Below are positions 36,201 to 47,998 of a DNA stretch of 64,000 nucleotides, piece by piece. Source of the DNA: Oscarella lobularis. Lineage: Eukaryota; Porifera; Homoscleromorpha; Homosclerophorida; Oscarellidae. Under the pieces are notes generated by a model. That model did no database searches, was not told where the DNA came from, and worked only from the letters and a program-made list of their open reading frames with translations. The position numbers were made by a program, and so were the translations under genes. The stretch covers positions 1 through 64,000 of the forward strand of contig NC_089176.1 of NCBI RefSeq assembly GCF_947507565.1. The letters run 5' to 3'. Each line of letters starts with the position of its first letter. The stretch's first letter is position 1.

Positions 36201-36581
36201 GGTTTGGGACGTTAATTCGTATAAGGAATTGGCGAAATTGTCTGGTCACGCCGGAACGGTTTACGCTGTCGTTGTCGTACCAAAGGGACAAGGCCAAATG
36301 CAATTGTTTAGCGCAAGCTATGACCGAACATTGAGGGTATTCAATTCAGTATTTATTTATTGATTTTATTTATTGATCTCGCCTGGTTCAGGTGTGGCAT
36401 TTGGAGACGATGAATTGCGTGCAAACGTTGATTCGTCATCAGGGCAGTGTAGCTTGTCTCGCCACAGCAAGAGGTCGCGTTTATTCAGGTGCTGTAGACA
36501 GTGCCGTGAAGGTACGTAAGAATATCTATGACTGTCCACGTACGCAAACGTCATCATTTGACCTATTAGGTGTGGCAGTAA
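33264..36581 (+). CDS. TRAF7: TRAF7: RING, TRAF-type zinc fingers, coiled coil and WD40 propeller
   Basis: This gene of about 20 exons starts [10 protein letters not shown] (33264-33386). The next exon, [10 protein letters not shown], matches a conserved TRAF7 N-terminal signature. The RING is spliced from [19 protein letters not shown] and [13 protein letters not shown], with CPMD following. TRAF-type zinc fingers ([29 protein letters not shown]) and a coiled coil lead into seven WD40 repeats, starting [19 protein letters not shown] and ending [15 protein letters not shown] with the stop at 36581. TRAF7 is an E3 ubiquitin ligase that works with MEKK3 and in SUMO/ubiquitin signalling. The first donor is GTCAGC, weaker than usual. 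Intron 2 (33504-33556) is needed to restore the serine-rich frame. Most introns are 45-110 bp. Confidence 0.94.
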
Positions 36582-36725
36582 ACATCCGGCAAATGAGCTT
36601 AATTAATTAATAATTAAATGCTTAATTAAGTGTATAGTGGGGGGAGGCTTCATTTTATTCATTTTATCTCATTTGTGACGTAGAATGCATTGGGGTTTGC
36701 ACTCTTTATTGAGAGAGCAAGACTA

Positions 36726-37412
36726 CTAGACAATTTCTACAGAAGCGCCAGCTGTTTCTAAAATTTTCTTCACTTCTTCGGCCTCTTCTTTCGAAATTCC
36801 CTTTTTCAAAGATTGAGGCGTAGATTCGACGAGTTTCTTAGCCTAAAAACCAAATTAATTTTATTAATATAATTAATTAATTAATTATTACCTCCACTAG
36901 GTTGAGTCCTTCTATCATTGCCTTGATTTCCTTTATGACTTTTGCTTTCTTTCCATCGGCGAATCCTAGAAGTTTCACGTCAAATTCCGTCTTTTCTTCT
37001 TCAACCGATTTTTCTGCTGCCTCTTCCTAATCAGTATAAAATCAATATTCTTAATTAAAATTTGAACTATTACTTGAATGTTTCTAGGAATTGGTGCAGA
37101 CATTGATACGGGCATGTCCGCAATTTTGAAGGTTTTCTGACGTCACGAATTAGAAGACAGTTGCTCAACAACGGAATCTCTTACTTTTAAAAGTTCGTTC
37201 AAATCGGCTGCTTCCAGTAAAGTCAATTGTCCTATTTCGGTCACTAATTGTCGAATTTTCGGCGAATATTCCTTTTCTTCTCCGTCTAGAGGCGGTTTTT
37301 CCAGTGAAGCCTCTTGCGATAGACGGCGCACGCAAGTTGCAGCAGGAGGAAAACAACGAATGCGCCGTTGAACGCGTCGAAGGACGAAAATTCCGAAAAA
37401 TCGACTAGACAT
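36726..37412 (-). CDS. MRPL12: Mitochondrial ribosomal protein bL12m (MRPL12)
   Basis: Four exons (37412-37185, 37136-37074, 37026-36892, 36842-36726) encode 180 residues. The first ~40 residues are Arg-rich and aromatic ([20 protein letters not shown]), as in a mitochondrial presequence. The L7/L12 N-terminal dimerisation helix follows ([17 protein letters not shown]), then an acidic hinge. The C-terminal domain contains the signature [20 protein letters not shown] and ends [11 protein letters not shown]. The protein forms the stalk of the mitochondrial large ribosomal subunit, where translation factors bind. It converges with TRAF7 (144 bp) and diverges from CLCN7 (238 bp). Confidence 0.95.
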
Positions 37413-37650
37413 GAGGTACGTTAGCGCGCGCTATAGAGCAGACCCTGGCCGGAAAAGAATGTGACTCAATACAGATTTTTTAACAACTCTGCGACCCCAA
37501 ATGTAGTAAAGATAGCAGGCCCACAGAGAAGAAATTTTTTTCCTATCCGGGGCGCGAAGCTGTGGTGTCACATCCGGGCACCACAACCGCAGTCACGAGA
37601 TTCGTCTCTCTTCTAGTTCGTAGCTTTTCTCGTACTTGAGCGATCCCCCA

Positions 37651-40600
37651 ATGTCATCGCGGCATGAAAACGGCGAGAGATCGCGTCTTCTATCGAATTC
37701 GGGCAGTTTCCACTCGAGTTACGACGCCGTCGAAGATATTTCGGAAAAACGAAACGCATTGGACATCACTTCATCAATCCAATCGCAATTCGACGTAAAA
37801 AACAAGAGAAAAAAAGCGATCGCGATGAGCCAAAGCGATTTTAGAGCTTCGGTACGGAGACTCCAACTCGCAAACGATTCGGCGACGTAAAAATCGAATT
37901 TAAATCCATCACGTCACACGTTCTCACCTTTCCATTCATAATTGTGGCAGATCTTTCCTCTCAACGATCCCGGATTAGCTCACAAGGTGATTTCGTCCGG
38001 TTACGAGGTGAGAGAAATGACTAGCACGTGTTCGAGCACGTGTACATATATATACATTAGAGTCTTGACTATGACGTACCGGAAAACGATATTTATCTAC
38101 GTGAGGAACGCGATAAAACGCACAAGGTCGTAATTAATTAATTAATGAGATATTAAAAATTTGTAATTTTTTAATTTTTAGACTCATTTAAAAGTTTCAT
38201 TTCTTCGCTGGGTTGTGATTTTTCTCATTGGCGCTCTAACCGCATGCGTGGCAGCTTCAATTGATATTGTCATCAAATATGTAGCAGATTACAAGTACTC
38301 CTTGATATTTGTCAGTAAGACTATTATTATTATTGATTTGACCCTATATATTGTATGTGTTTTTTTGAGATATCAACGATTGCGTTGTTGAGAGCTGCAT
38401 AGCACGTCCAATAGGAATCTGGCTTGGATTCGGAATAATCCTCGTCCTCGGAGCAACCCTATTGGTCGTCTTCGTAGAGGTACAAATCAATGACGTTATC
38501 AACAGCATCCGGGACTTCTTTCTCTCAGCCTGTAGCAGCCGGAAGTGGCATACCGGAAATAAAATGTTATTTAAACGGTGTTAAAATACCTCACGTGGTT
38601 CGCCTTCAGGCACGTGATGATACCCTATTAATTAAGCATTAATTATTCTTCATCTAGACTCTTGTAGCAAAAGCTGTGGGCGTGGTTGGTTCTGTAGCAG
38701 GGGGACTTCCCGTTGGAAAAGAAGGTCCAATGATTCATTCTGGTGCCGTCGTCGCAGCTGGAATCTCTCAGGGAAGATCAGAAACACTTCGCACTGATTT
38801 CAAGGTATTCTAATTAATATTCTAATTAAATATTTATCATCTTTTTTCTTCTTAGATTTTTCAGAGTTTTCGATTGGATCATGAGAAACGAGATTTTGTT
38901 TCTGCGGGTGCCGCAGCTGGAGTGGCCGCCGCATTTGGGGCTCCAATTGGGGGAGTTCTGTTTGCTCTTGAAGAAGGAGCGAGTTTTTGGAGCCAATCGC
39001 TCACGTGGAGAATTGTAAATAATAAAATCCGATTAATGATTTTACGTACGTAGACTTCTTTTTTCAGTTCTTCTGCTCTATGACGTCATCTTTTGTTTTG
39101 AATTTGATTCTATCTGGAGTACAGGGAGAAATTGGTCAACTCTCCAATCCGGGTCTTATCAATTTTGGAGTTTTCTCAGTAAATAAGCAAATCTCATTAT
39201 CCTATTTATCCTATTTCCTTTTCATATAGGGCAATGCATATGTTGGATATGAATTGCCAATATTTGCCTTCATGGGAGTCATAGGTAAAAATAATTAGAT
39301 AAATAGACATAATAAATATTATTACTTAGGTGGATTATTGGGAGCCGGTTTTAATTACATTAATTTTAAGTTATCCGTCTTTCGCCGACGGTGAGCACGT
39401 GATTTTTATATATTAATTAAATTCCCAATTTAATGAACACCTAGGTATGTTCGCTCCAACTTCTTCAAAATTATGGAACCAATTCTCATTGTTCTTTGCG
39501 TCATCATATCCGGGATTCTTCTATCCGTCATCATAATGGATTGTCACCCGGAGGGTTACGTTCCAACGATACGTCCCGTACAAGTAAGAATTAATTGATT
39601 AATTATTGTTTCTATTGTCACGTGATTCTTATATTAGATGTTCTGCAAAGATGGCGAATACAATGCAATTGCTGGTCTATTCTTTGCTACACCTGAAGAA
39701 GCAATTCGTCTTCTATTTCATGCCCAAGAAGGTACTCTCTACACAGAATATTAAATAGTATTTATTTATTTATTTATTTAGGTTCCTTTGGTCTTTTGAC
39801 TGTCTTCTTCTTTTTCTTCGTCTTCTTTCTTCTCACCTGTTGGACATACGGGGTCAGCGTTCCATCCGGGCTCTTTGTCCCATGTATTTTAAGTGGAGCC
39901 GCATTTGGACGTCTATTTGGCGTCATCATGCACACGCTCTTCCCACACTTGGTATAATAAGACCTTAATATTATTTATATTATTGATTTTTTTATTAGAC
40001 TTTGTCTCCATCCGGGCGCTACGCTCTCATTGGATCGGCCGCCATTTTGGGCGGAGTTCTACGCATGACAATCAGTCTGACTGTGATCATGATCGAAGCG
40101 ACACAAAATGTAGCATACGGACTTCCCATTATGGTCGTCATCATCATTGCAAAATCTGTGGGCGATTTATTCAACGAAGGAATCTACGACATTCACATCG
40201 AATTGAAGAGTGTGCCTCTGTTGGCATGGGAACCAGTCAATCAATCAGTCAGATACGAAGCAAAGTAAGAGAAGAAATAAATAATTAATTATATATCTAT
40301 ATGATGTCTTTATAGGGAAATAATGACTTCTCCAGTGCACTGTTTGAATGTGAAGGAAAAGGCAATTAATTAATTAAATAATTATTAATTGATTAATTGA
40401 TTAATTAATAGGTTCGGGTATTAGTGGCGGTGCTAAAGAGAACGAAGCACAATGGTTTTGCCGTCGTAGAGAAATCTTCTATAGTGGTAGATATCTCATA
40501 GATAAATTAATTAATTAATTAATGACGTTTTAGAATTCAGCCAATAGTTCGTCATTCGGTTTATTCCGCGGCATCATTCTTCGTTCTCAGCTCATCATTC

Positions 40601-41177
40601 TTCTACGAAACAAGGTCAGTTGTCACAAAGAAAAAATCATCTATTGACCAATTATAGGCTTTTGAAAATTCCGGAAGTATGGAATCAGACGACAGAATGT
40701 GTCAACTTGGAAGTGCAACCTTTCAACACATGTATCCACGCTATCCTTCCATACACGTATGCAGGCATAGAATAAATATAGATTATTAATTTTTTTCCTC
40801 TCTAGACTGTAAGTGTTACGAGAGCTGAGGAAGAACTCTACGTCGATTTGAGGCCGTTTATGAATCCTGGTGCCTATACAGCATACATAGTAATAATACA
40901 GCCACGCCTATCACTATCTCATTTTCTGTCTTTCTTCAAGGGTTCAACTTATCCCCATATATTTAAATTATTCCGTGGTCTTGGTTTGAGACATTTGGCC
41001 ATTGTCGATGAACACAATCAAGTAATTCTAAAAAATCAATTAATTTCTCTTATTTTGTATCTATTCTTCAAGGTTGTTGGCATGGTTACTAGACAAGATC
41101 TCGCCCGCTATCGCTTGGGTCACGGTCAAAATGGAATGCTTTATAAATTGCCTATATTGAACGAAACACTTTCCTAG
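37651..41177 (+). CDS. CLCN7: CLC-type 2Cl-/H+ exchanger, CLCN7-like
   Basis: A gene of about 18 exons encodes an endolysosomal chloride/proton exchanger. The cytosolic N-terminus ([16 protein letters not shown]) leads to [20 protein letters not shown], the segment just before helix B in CLC-6/7. Selectivity motifs are present: [16 protein letters not shown] with the gating glutamate, the [18 protein letters not shown] region with the proton glutamate, and [13 protein letters not shown]. Two CBS domains close the protein ([14 protein letters not shown] region; [20 protein letters not shown]), ending NETLS at 41177. CLC-7 acidifies and adds chloride to lysosomes with its partner OSTM1. The exon 1 donor is probably GTACGG after residue 67, because the later GTAAAA donor would break frame. 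Human CLCN6 is the alternative, but the LDYD and CBS sequences favour CLCN7. Confidence 0.92.
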
Positions 41178-41530
41178 GACTATTTGTCAGCTACACAGGA
41201 GGTAATCAGTGTACATATCATTTATAGGTATCACGTGAGAAACGTACGCATGCGCGTTGTTTTACTTTTGCGAAAAGGACTTTTGGCTGCCGTCGTTCGC
41301 TCGTCGCGCTCTCTCCGACCCGGAATCGACTTCTCACAGCGTCTTCCATCTATTTCGCAAGTCTACGTCTGCAAAAATCGCTCGAAAAGACCGCAAAACC
41401 GAAGTAAAACGACGCGCACTTCGTAGCGCTTCGATAAGAGCTTCTACATTACACAGACAGCCAATCGGGGTGTTTTGAAAGCAATTCTGATGAGAAATAA
41501 CGAAGATTTGAGTTCTCATAGCATGTAAGT
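41178..41530. other. Intergenic, no gene assigned
   Basis: This stretch is downstream of the CLCN7 stop codon. It includes the probable 3' untranslated region and a CG-rich patch with only short frames lacking any recognisable domain. Confidence 0.4.
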
Positions 41531-41534
41531 ATAC

Positions 41535-42115
41535 CGTACCGGAAGTAGGTCATTTTTGAGCAAAATTTGACCTCTACCGAACATTCGACCTCGTAGACTT
41601 ATCAAACTAACAAAGTACAATAGATCGAGCGCGTTTATTTGGAAATCGGCGAGTTGAGGTTTTTTAGCATCCCTGAACTATAGCACACGCTTTTTCCTCA
41701 AAAACCGCATCTCTTAGAACTTTAATTTTTTTACGTCAAACGATAGAGTATTAGTACTTAGTCAATCCCACGGTCTCAAAATTGTCTATCGGCGCCAATT
41801 TTGGCATTTTTAGGAGGCGTGGCTAATGCCGGAAGTAATGTTTTAGTGTGAAATTAGACCCGTACGAAAAGTTTCACCTTGTAGGGCTGTTCTACTAATA
41901 AAATAGAGTAGATCTAGCGCGTTTATTTGGAAATCAGTGAGTTGAGGTTTTTAGGCAAACCATGAGCTATAGTCCATGGTTTTTGCTCATTTGGGTCACC
42001 TCTTCAATTCCCATTATTTCTTTATAAAACAACGGGGATTGGTTGCCTATTTGACTTCACGGTATCAAATTGACGTCACACCTCAAATTTTGGCTAAAAT
42101 TAGAATTTTTTAGAT
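41535..42115. repeat. Two diverged ~290-bp direct repeat copies
   Basis: The block near 41620-41700 (GCGCGTTTATTTGGAAATC, GAGTTGAGGTTTTT, GAGCTATAG-like) recurs near 41915-41990 with about 80 percent visual identity. The preceding parts also correspond: CGGAAGTA...GACC...CTTGTAG...AATAGA. It looks like an old interspersed repeat duplicated in tandem. No coding potential is seen. Confidence 0.75.
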
Positions 42116-42309
42116 GGTGATATCAATTCCCTCCTTCTCCTCCTCCACAATATTCCTTCAGCGCATTCAAGGTAAAGAAGCCAATAAATAAATTTAAAAA
42201 TAAATTAAATTTAATTTTGATTATCAGTTTTCTCCTCTCCTCTCTCCCCAACGAATTGATCAATCCGACGATTTTTTGGATGCAGAAAGAAGAAGAAGTA
42301 GACGAAGCC

Positions 42310-42600
42310 ATGACCCTGGGGACTTGGGTGAAAGTCTCCCTCCTTGTGGGCTGGAGGATAATCAGCTCCTCCCTCCCTGGCAGCCGGAGGTTAATCAGCT
42401 GTTCCCCTGGGGACTTGGGTTAAAGTCTCGCTCCTTGAGGGCTGGAGGATAATGTGCCCTTCCCCTGTGGACTTGGGTTAAAGTCCACTGTGGGGGACTG
42501 CAGTCTCAGTCCCACCGCTTGGCCCTCCTAGGGGGGTCAAGCGGCAGCGCAGGACAACCAACGGAGGAGGAGGGGAGGAGGAGGGGAGGAGAAGGAGGAA
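42310..42600. repeat. Internally repetitive GC-rich block and GGAGGA tract
   Basis: CCCTGGGGACTTGGGT-type units followed by CTCCTTGAGGGCTGGAGGAT recur three times with shortening spacing between ~42313 and 42500. The block ends in purine-rich GGAGGAGGAGGGGAGGAGGA. It probably represents a short interspersed or satellite-like repeat. No gene is supported. Confidence 0.65.
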
Positions 42601-42996
42601 GGAACCTTTATTATTTAATTATTACATCCGGGATATTTTAATAAAAATTTTGAACATGACTTCTCCTACTTTTTGCACGAAAACGCGTGCGCGCGCGCGC
42701 GTTAGCCTAGCTAAGTGCGCTCCCTTGCTTTCGTCTCTCCATGTACCCTGGAGATCGAAAGCCTATCCACTACTACCATGCACTCAAAAAAAATTACTAT
42801 AAAAAACGCGAGCAGATGTTTTCTGTTGCTTCGCTCTCATTCTCGCACTGGAGCCACGCGCAATTCGAATAACGATTCATATATGTATATACATGTATTT
42901 GAAGAAAACACGGAAACGCGTCACAAACTAGCAAGAGAAAAAAGCAAGAAAAAACACAACTGAATAACAAGAGTCTGTTCACCTATTTTCTCTCTC

Positions 42997-43494
42997 TCAA
43001 GATCCGAAATTTGCTCCGCACGCAGTGCATCTTCTCTCGCGCATCGCCAAACAGCAGATCAAACCCCAGGGAAAGAAACAGACAGCCAAAAGAATGGCGA
43101 TAGGAGGATAGGTCGTATCGAGAATGCCGCGATGACACACGGGACAAATTCCGACGACGACTTGCGAGTGAGCGGCAACGGGTTGTTGCGAAATGACGAC
43201 GTTTTGATGGTGAGCCCCCATTCGAGGACCCGACGAAGGAGTCGTGCTGCAGCAACCCCCCGACGTTCCGCCGTACATAGGAGGGGGCTGGGGTGGTCGC
43301 ATCGCGCCGCCGCAACCTTTGCCGTACGCAGATTGTGGATAGACCGGAGGTGGAGCTGCGCAAAGTTTCTAATTAGGTTCTATCGCGTTCGTTCATGACA
43401 AAAACGACTTACCGTGACCTCCGCCGCAGCCGTACGGATCATCGGGCGGCGGTGCGGTCGGTAGAGGAGCGTAGGGCGGAGGTTTGTCCGACAT
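42997..43494 (-). CDS. BRI3: BRI3 (brain protein I3)-like membrane protein
   Basis: Two exons (43494-43413, 43355-42997) encode 146 residues. The N-terminal half is Pro/Gly/Tyr-rich (MSDKPPPYAPLPTAPPPDD), carrying PPPY-type motifs that could bind WW-domain ubiquitin ligases. The C-terminus has the LITAF-like zinc/membrane fold of BRI3: VVVGICPVCHRGILDTTYPP, a hydrophobic insert (IAILLAVCFFPWGLICC), then RERRCTACGANFGS. The paired CPxC and CxxC knuckles bracket a membrane-dipping segment. BRI3 proteins sit on late endosomes and lysosomes. LITAF/CDIP1 is the alternative family, but the VVVG-CPVC start and the short C-terminus favour BRI3. Confidence 0.87.
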
Positions 43495-43787
43495 TTTGCT
43501 ATTCACGGACGAACGCCACCGTATCGACGCGAACAAGACGAAGACGAATGAATGAGTTCCTCGACTGACTTCGGGGGAGCTCAGAACGGGCTCGAACACT
43601 CGAAGTCGAAGAAGTGACGCAACGCGAGAAACGACTTGTATCACGTGTTTGGACGACGTCATCGACAGAAGCCTTCCTGACGACGTCACAATACAGCATT
43701 GTGACGTCAACAACGCTGACGCTATCAGAGAATGGGCTCGAAGAAGCGCGAGAAAACGAATTTTATCACGTGGAAGAAGTTTCTCTT

Positions 43788-46613
43788 TTATGAACGCCTA
43801 CTATCACACATTTGGCAATTCGAATCCTGTGGCTTGTTTATAAAGGTGCACGCTGCGCATGCCCAATTGCCCTTCACTGCCCCTTGATTCTCTGCAATCG
43901 CCGCTATAGGATAAGCGGAGGGAGGACCACGCCCAGTTAAATTATCTAAAAAAAGACCCCGCCTCACCCATTAATTATAATTAATTAATTAATTAATTAT
44001 ACGTACAATGCTCCACAAGAACTTCGACGGTTTTCCATTCCTGCGATTCTTTCCACTGCATCACGGCAACTGCGTCTTTTTGATAAATTGCTTCACATAA
44101 GTGTCGAACCAAGGGCTAAGTAAGGGGGGGAAGGAGTGTATCTCTCTATCTCTCTATCTCTCTCTATCTCTTACTTGAATTATATCTATTGTTTCACACG
44201 TGGCCAGAAAGAGAAGAACGTGAAAATCGGCCATCGTCGTCATAAACTGATCCCTTGGCTGTTTATGCATGCAGCTAGCAAATTGTTCAAAACTCTAAAA
44301 AAATCTTCAATATTAACAAATCCTATTATTGATTATTGCCACTTTTTTCACTCGCCTGAACGTCTCCTACGTCACTGCGATTTTCTACAACAAACGGCTC
44401 AGTAGAACTACCGGGAAGCAAAGGCTGCGGATCCTGGGGAAACGCGGCGGGGATCTGTATGATAAAAGTCTAAATTTCTACTATGGAAAAAATAGGATAG
44501 TCTCACATCAATAATGAGATATTCTATAGGAAGTGGACGAGCTACTTTGTATCCTTCCTTCTCCTATATCCCCCCCAATAGAAACGCGTTTGATTTATCC
44601 CCATTGACTCTTCGACTTACCTTGTATAAAACGTCTGGAATGTATCGTTCTGACGTCGATTCTCTAATGTATCCTAATTCGGGTGCGTCGAGTGTGGGAA
44701 CCAGATAGTCATCTTGAACGAGATTCGCACACTGATTAGAAACCTTTTTTAATTAAATTAAAAAATCAAAAAAATACTAAGAGGAGAATTTCCAAACCTG
44801 ATATCCCTCAAAATGAATCTGCCCAGATTCGTTGCCTAGCAACAAACAAATACAATGATTTTTATTTTATGGATTCAATTTCGTACCTGTTACGATTACA
44901 GTGACAAATTTGGAGCCAAACGTCCCGGATGGAGCCAAGTGACAAGCGTTGGGATGTTGCAACTGAAAATCGCCCGCCATAATGCATTCCTCCGCAGTCA
45001 AAAAATAAGACTCCTAATAGGGGGAAAAAACAATAACTAATATATATGAACACTATCTAATAATCGATTAAAATTAATTAATTAATTAATATATGTCCCT
45101 TACCCCGTTTCTCTTATATTTGACGAGTGTTCTGTCTTCGCGACGCGGCTCTAAATCGGTGAATATCCAGCCAACCTCAAGAAAAAAAGGAGAATCACTA
45201 CTACTACTACTACATGTAACTAACTAACTATTCGGTCAATAAATACTTTTTTCATTTTTAAATGCGCTGCTATTTTATCAGCTACTTCTCCTTTTTCGTC
45301 GACAAGTAATTCTACGCTATTTGCTGTGCTCGCTTGAGGGGGTTCGTAGATCGCTGAAACGACGGCTTTTATGCCAAGAGGAACGTCTCTGTGAACTTCG
45401 TAGCGTCCATATAAGTAGCCAATCCTCTAAAGAATAATTAATAAAACTAATATTATTAATTACTACTAACCTGTTTGCCACTTTTTCGCCAATAATTCAA
45501 AAATCGATCGACAATATTCGGATGCTCAAAAAGAATGTTATCCACGTGACGATAAATCTGACGTCACGCATACATAGAAGATGAATAAAATTGATATTAA
45601 TTAAAGAACATACCTGACGCTTGAGTGTTATGGTACTCGCCATTTCCTTCCATTCATCTTGAGATTCGCGACCGCGAATTTTTCCCGTTCCACTACTCGA
45701 CTCCAGAAACGCATACTTGCCCCTAGATAAATAAATCAATAAATAAATAAATAATTATTAAATATTAAAAATTAATTAATTATTAATTATTAATTATTAA
45801 TTATCAATTATTAATTAATTAATTAATAATAGTTTCTTTACTTGTCGACGCCACTTGTGATCTTTCTCACGTACGAATGAAAGGAGAGATGTTTGATTGG
45901 AGGATCTCGACTCTTCAAATAGCTCTCATCAAATGGCTGAAATGATGACGTCATAACATAAGAAAAAGACAAGAGAATTTACCTCAATTGGCAAACAATG
46001 AACACACTTTGCATTCAATCCATGACGACACCTAAAAATAATATCAATAATTATTTAATTAAAATAATTATGATGACTTACAGTTGAGTGTCTCGATTTC
46101 TTTTGATTGTTCCATCTTCTTTGCTCAATAAAACGTCGACTTCGTCTTCTTCGACGACAATGACGTCATTTCCCTTTATTTCGACTTCTTTTCTTTCCTC
46201 CATCTCGGCTCTCCCGAATTCCACGAGAAAGAACATGTGACCGTTACTAAAAATAGATCTCCACAAATCGAATCTTACGGGCACGTAAGCTTACGAGATA
46301 TTTTGAGAAAATAACGTCGTTCTCGAAGACGATTTCAATTCGGGGCCTGAATCGCGACTTAGCATCAGGTGAAACGTTCCTACGTCCAATCCGTAGCACT
46401 TTGCGACCTGTCGAAAGAGTTTTGAGTCGAAAACGAAGTCGAAACGAACTTCGATTTCACTTTTTCGTAAACTATCGCCGTCGTTTCCTGCTCGGAGACG
46501 TCGATTCGCTTCGTTCCAGATCGCGATTGAATTCGAATGATCTTCGAGAAGCAAAAAAGCGACTGTAAAGACGAGAAAACGGAGAAATACGTGGCGACGT
46601 CACATCTTACCAT
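43788..46613 (-). CDS. NPLOC4: NPL4 homologue (NPLOC4), ubiquitin adaptor of p97/VCP
   Basis: A gene of about 12 exons. The start appears to be a one-codon exon (ATG at 46613, donor GTAAGA) spliced to IIRIQSRSGTKRIDVSEQET, the NPL4 UBX-like domain. It continues VAKCYGLDVGTFHLMLSRDS after a 53-bp intron. The zinc motif CRHGLNAKCVHCLPIE is present. The NPL4/MPN-like region has FEHPNIVDRFLNYWRKSGKQ, RIGYLYGRYEVHRDVPLGIK, VGWIFTDLEPRRED and HFEGYQ/VSNQCANLVQDDY. The last exon (43945-43788) carries the C-terminal NZF finger, NWACAACTFINKPQDSNCQM-C, which binds ubiquitin. NPL4 pairs with UFD1 to feed ubiquitinated proteins to p97 in ER-associated degradation. Confidence 0.95.
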
Positions 46614-46817
46614 TTTCTCTCTAAAGGCAACGTGCGCTACTCTGACGCTCCTATGGCAATAGCACGTGACATTTATCGACACCACTATAGGAACGTGCGC
46701 TACTCTCCTTCTCAAAAAGCAATAGCACGTGACATTTATCAAGACACAAGGGGAAGAGGTGTAAGCCAGCCAGCCATACACATGTAAACAAAAAAAGTCA
46801 ACAAAAAAATAGTGTAG

Positions 46818-47783
46818 TTAGAGTGCATCCTTGCCTCGCTTGAAGCTCGAGTAGATGGGAATGGGCAACTTTCGACTGCTGAGCACAAAACGATAGATAA
46901 GTGCAGCGAGAATTCCGCCCAATGGTGGCCCAACAAAATAGACGTAAAGATTCTCGTAAGAATCATAGGCTACTGCTGGACCCAAGCTGCGAGCTGGATT
47001 CATACTTGCTCCAGACAAGTTTCCACTAAAAATAAAATAATGAATAGTTAATTATTATAATTTTCTCCTATATCATACCCTGCAAGAATGCCGGATCCAA
47101 CTGCAAATCCTATAGCTAAAGGTGCTAAATTGTTGCTTCCCTTTGTATCGATTGCCACAGTGAGGACAGTAAGAACGAGAATGCACGTGAGAAAAGTCTC
47201 AAGTCCAATGGCTTTGCCACTCGAAATATCTGGCGCATTCAAAGTAATTGTTACATTTGCTGGCAACGTGGCTAAACCCTAAAATCAATATTAATTAATT
47301 AATTAATTAATTAATGTATTTGTCTAACTTTGGTCAATGCAGCTCCAACCATTCCTCCGACTAATTGAGATATAACGTAGCCAAGAGCAACTCCCGGAGC
47401 AATAGCACCGCTCAGAAAAACACCAAACGTAACGGCCGGATTCAAATGACCCCCACTAAGGATCATCCAATGATCACGTGGTGTCAATTATTATTCGTTT
47501 CTCACCTCGCATTGGCCGTGATGGAAACGAGAACGAAAAGAGCGAATGCGTGTCCCAATGCGACGTCGATCACGCCGCCGCTATTGAAACTCGCCAAAAT
47601 TCCCGAAAAAACGAAAAGCGTCGTTCCCACGAACTCGGCGATGCACGGCCTAAAAAGCAATTTCCACCAATCGATTTGCTTATTAACGTTGTTGTTTCCG
47701 CCGCCGCCGCCGCCGCCGCCGCCGCTGTTCGCTTGGCTCGGATTGACAAGAAGAGGCGATTCTGCTTCGTCACGTGATGCCAT
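46818..47783 (-). CDS. Aquaporin, AQP8-like
   Basis: Four exons (47783-47506, 47455-47329, 47278-47079, 47025-46818) encode 270 residues with the six-helix MIP fold. The cytosolic N-terminus has a poly-Gly run encoded by a GCC repeat. RPCIAEFVGTTLFVFSGILA starts helix 1. The first pore motif is SGGHLNPAVTFGVF and the second is SGASMNPARSLGPAV. The DTKGSNNLAPLAIGFAVGSG segment and overall layout resemble the AQP8 class, which passes water and also ammonia and hydrogen peroxide in animals. The short C-terminal tail ends SFKRGKDAL. A generic water-selective aquaporin cannot be excluded. Confidence 0.9.
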
Positions 47784-47998
47784 TCCTTCGAGTACACGTA
47801 ATACGGGTTCGACGCGCTGTTGAGAGTCGATTTTGACCGAAGATCGCTACGTAGATCAAAGGAAAACGCTTTAGATCCGCTCGGAGTCGTGGCTTTGTTC
47901 TTACCTCGCGGCGTACTTCCGACTGGTGAGTAAATTTATGCAAATAACCAGCACAACGCGCGCTACAACCACGTGATTATCTTTGTTCTCAGTCTCCA

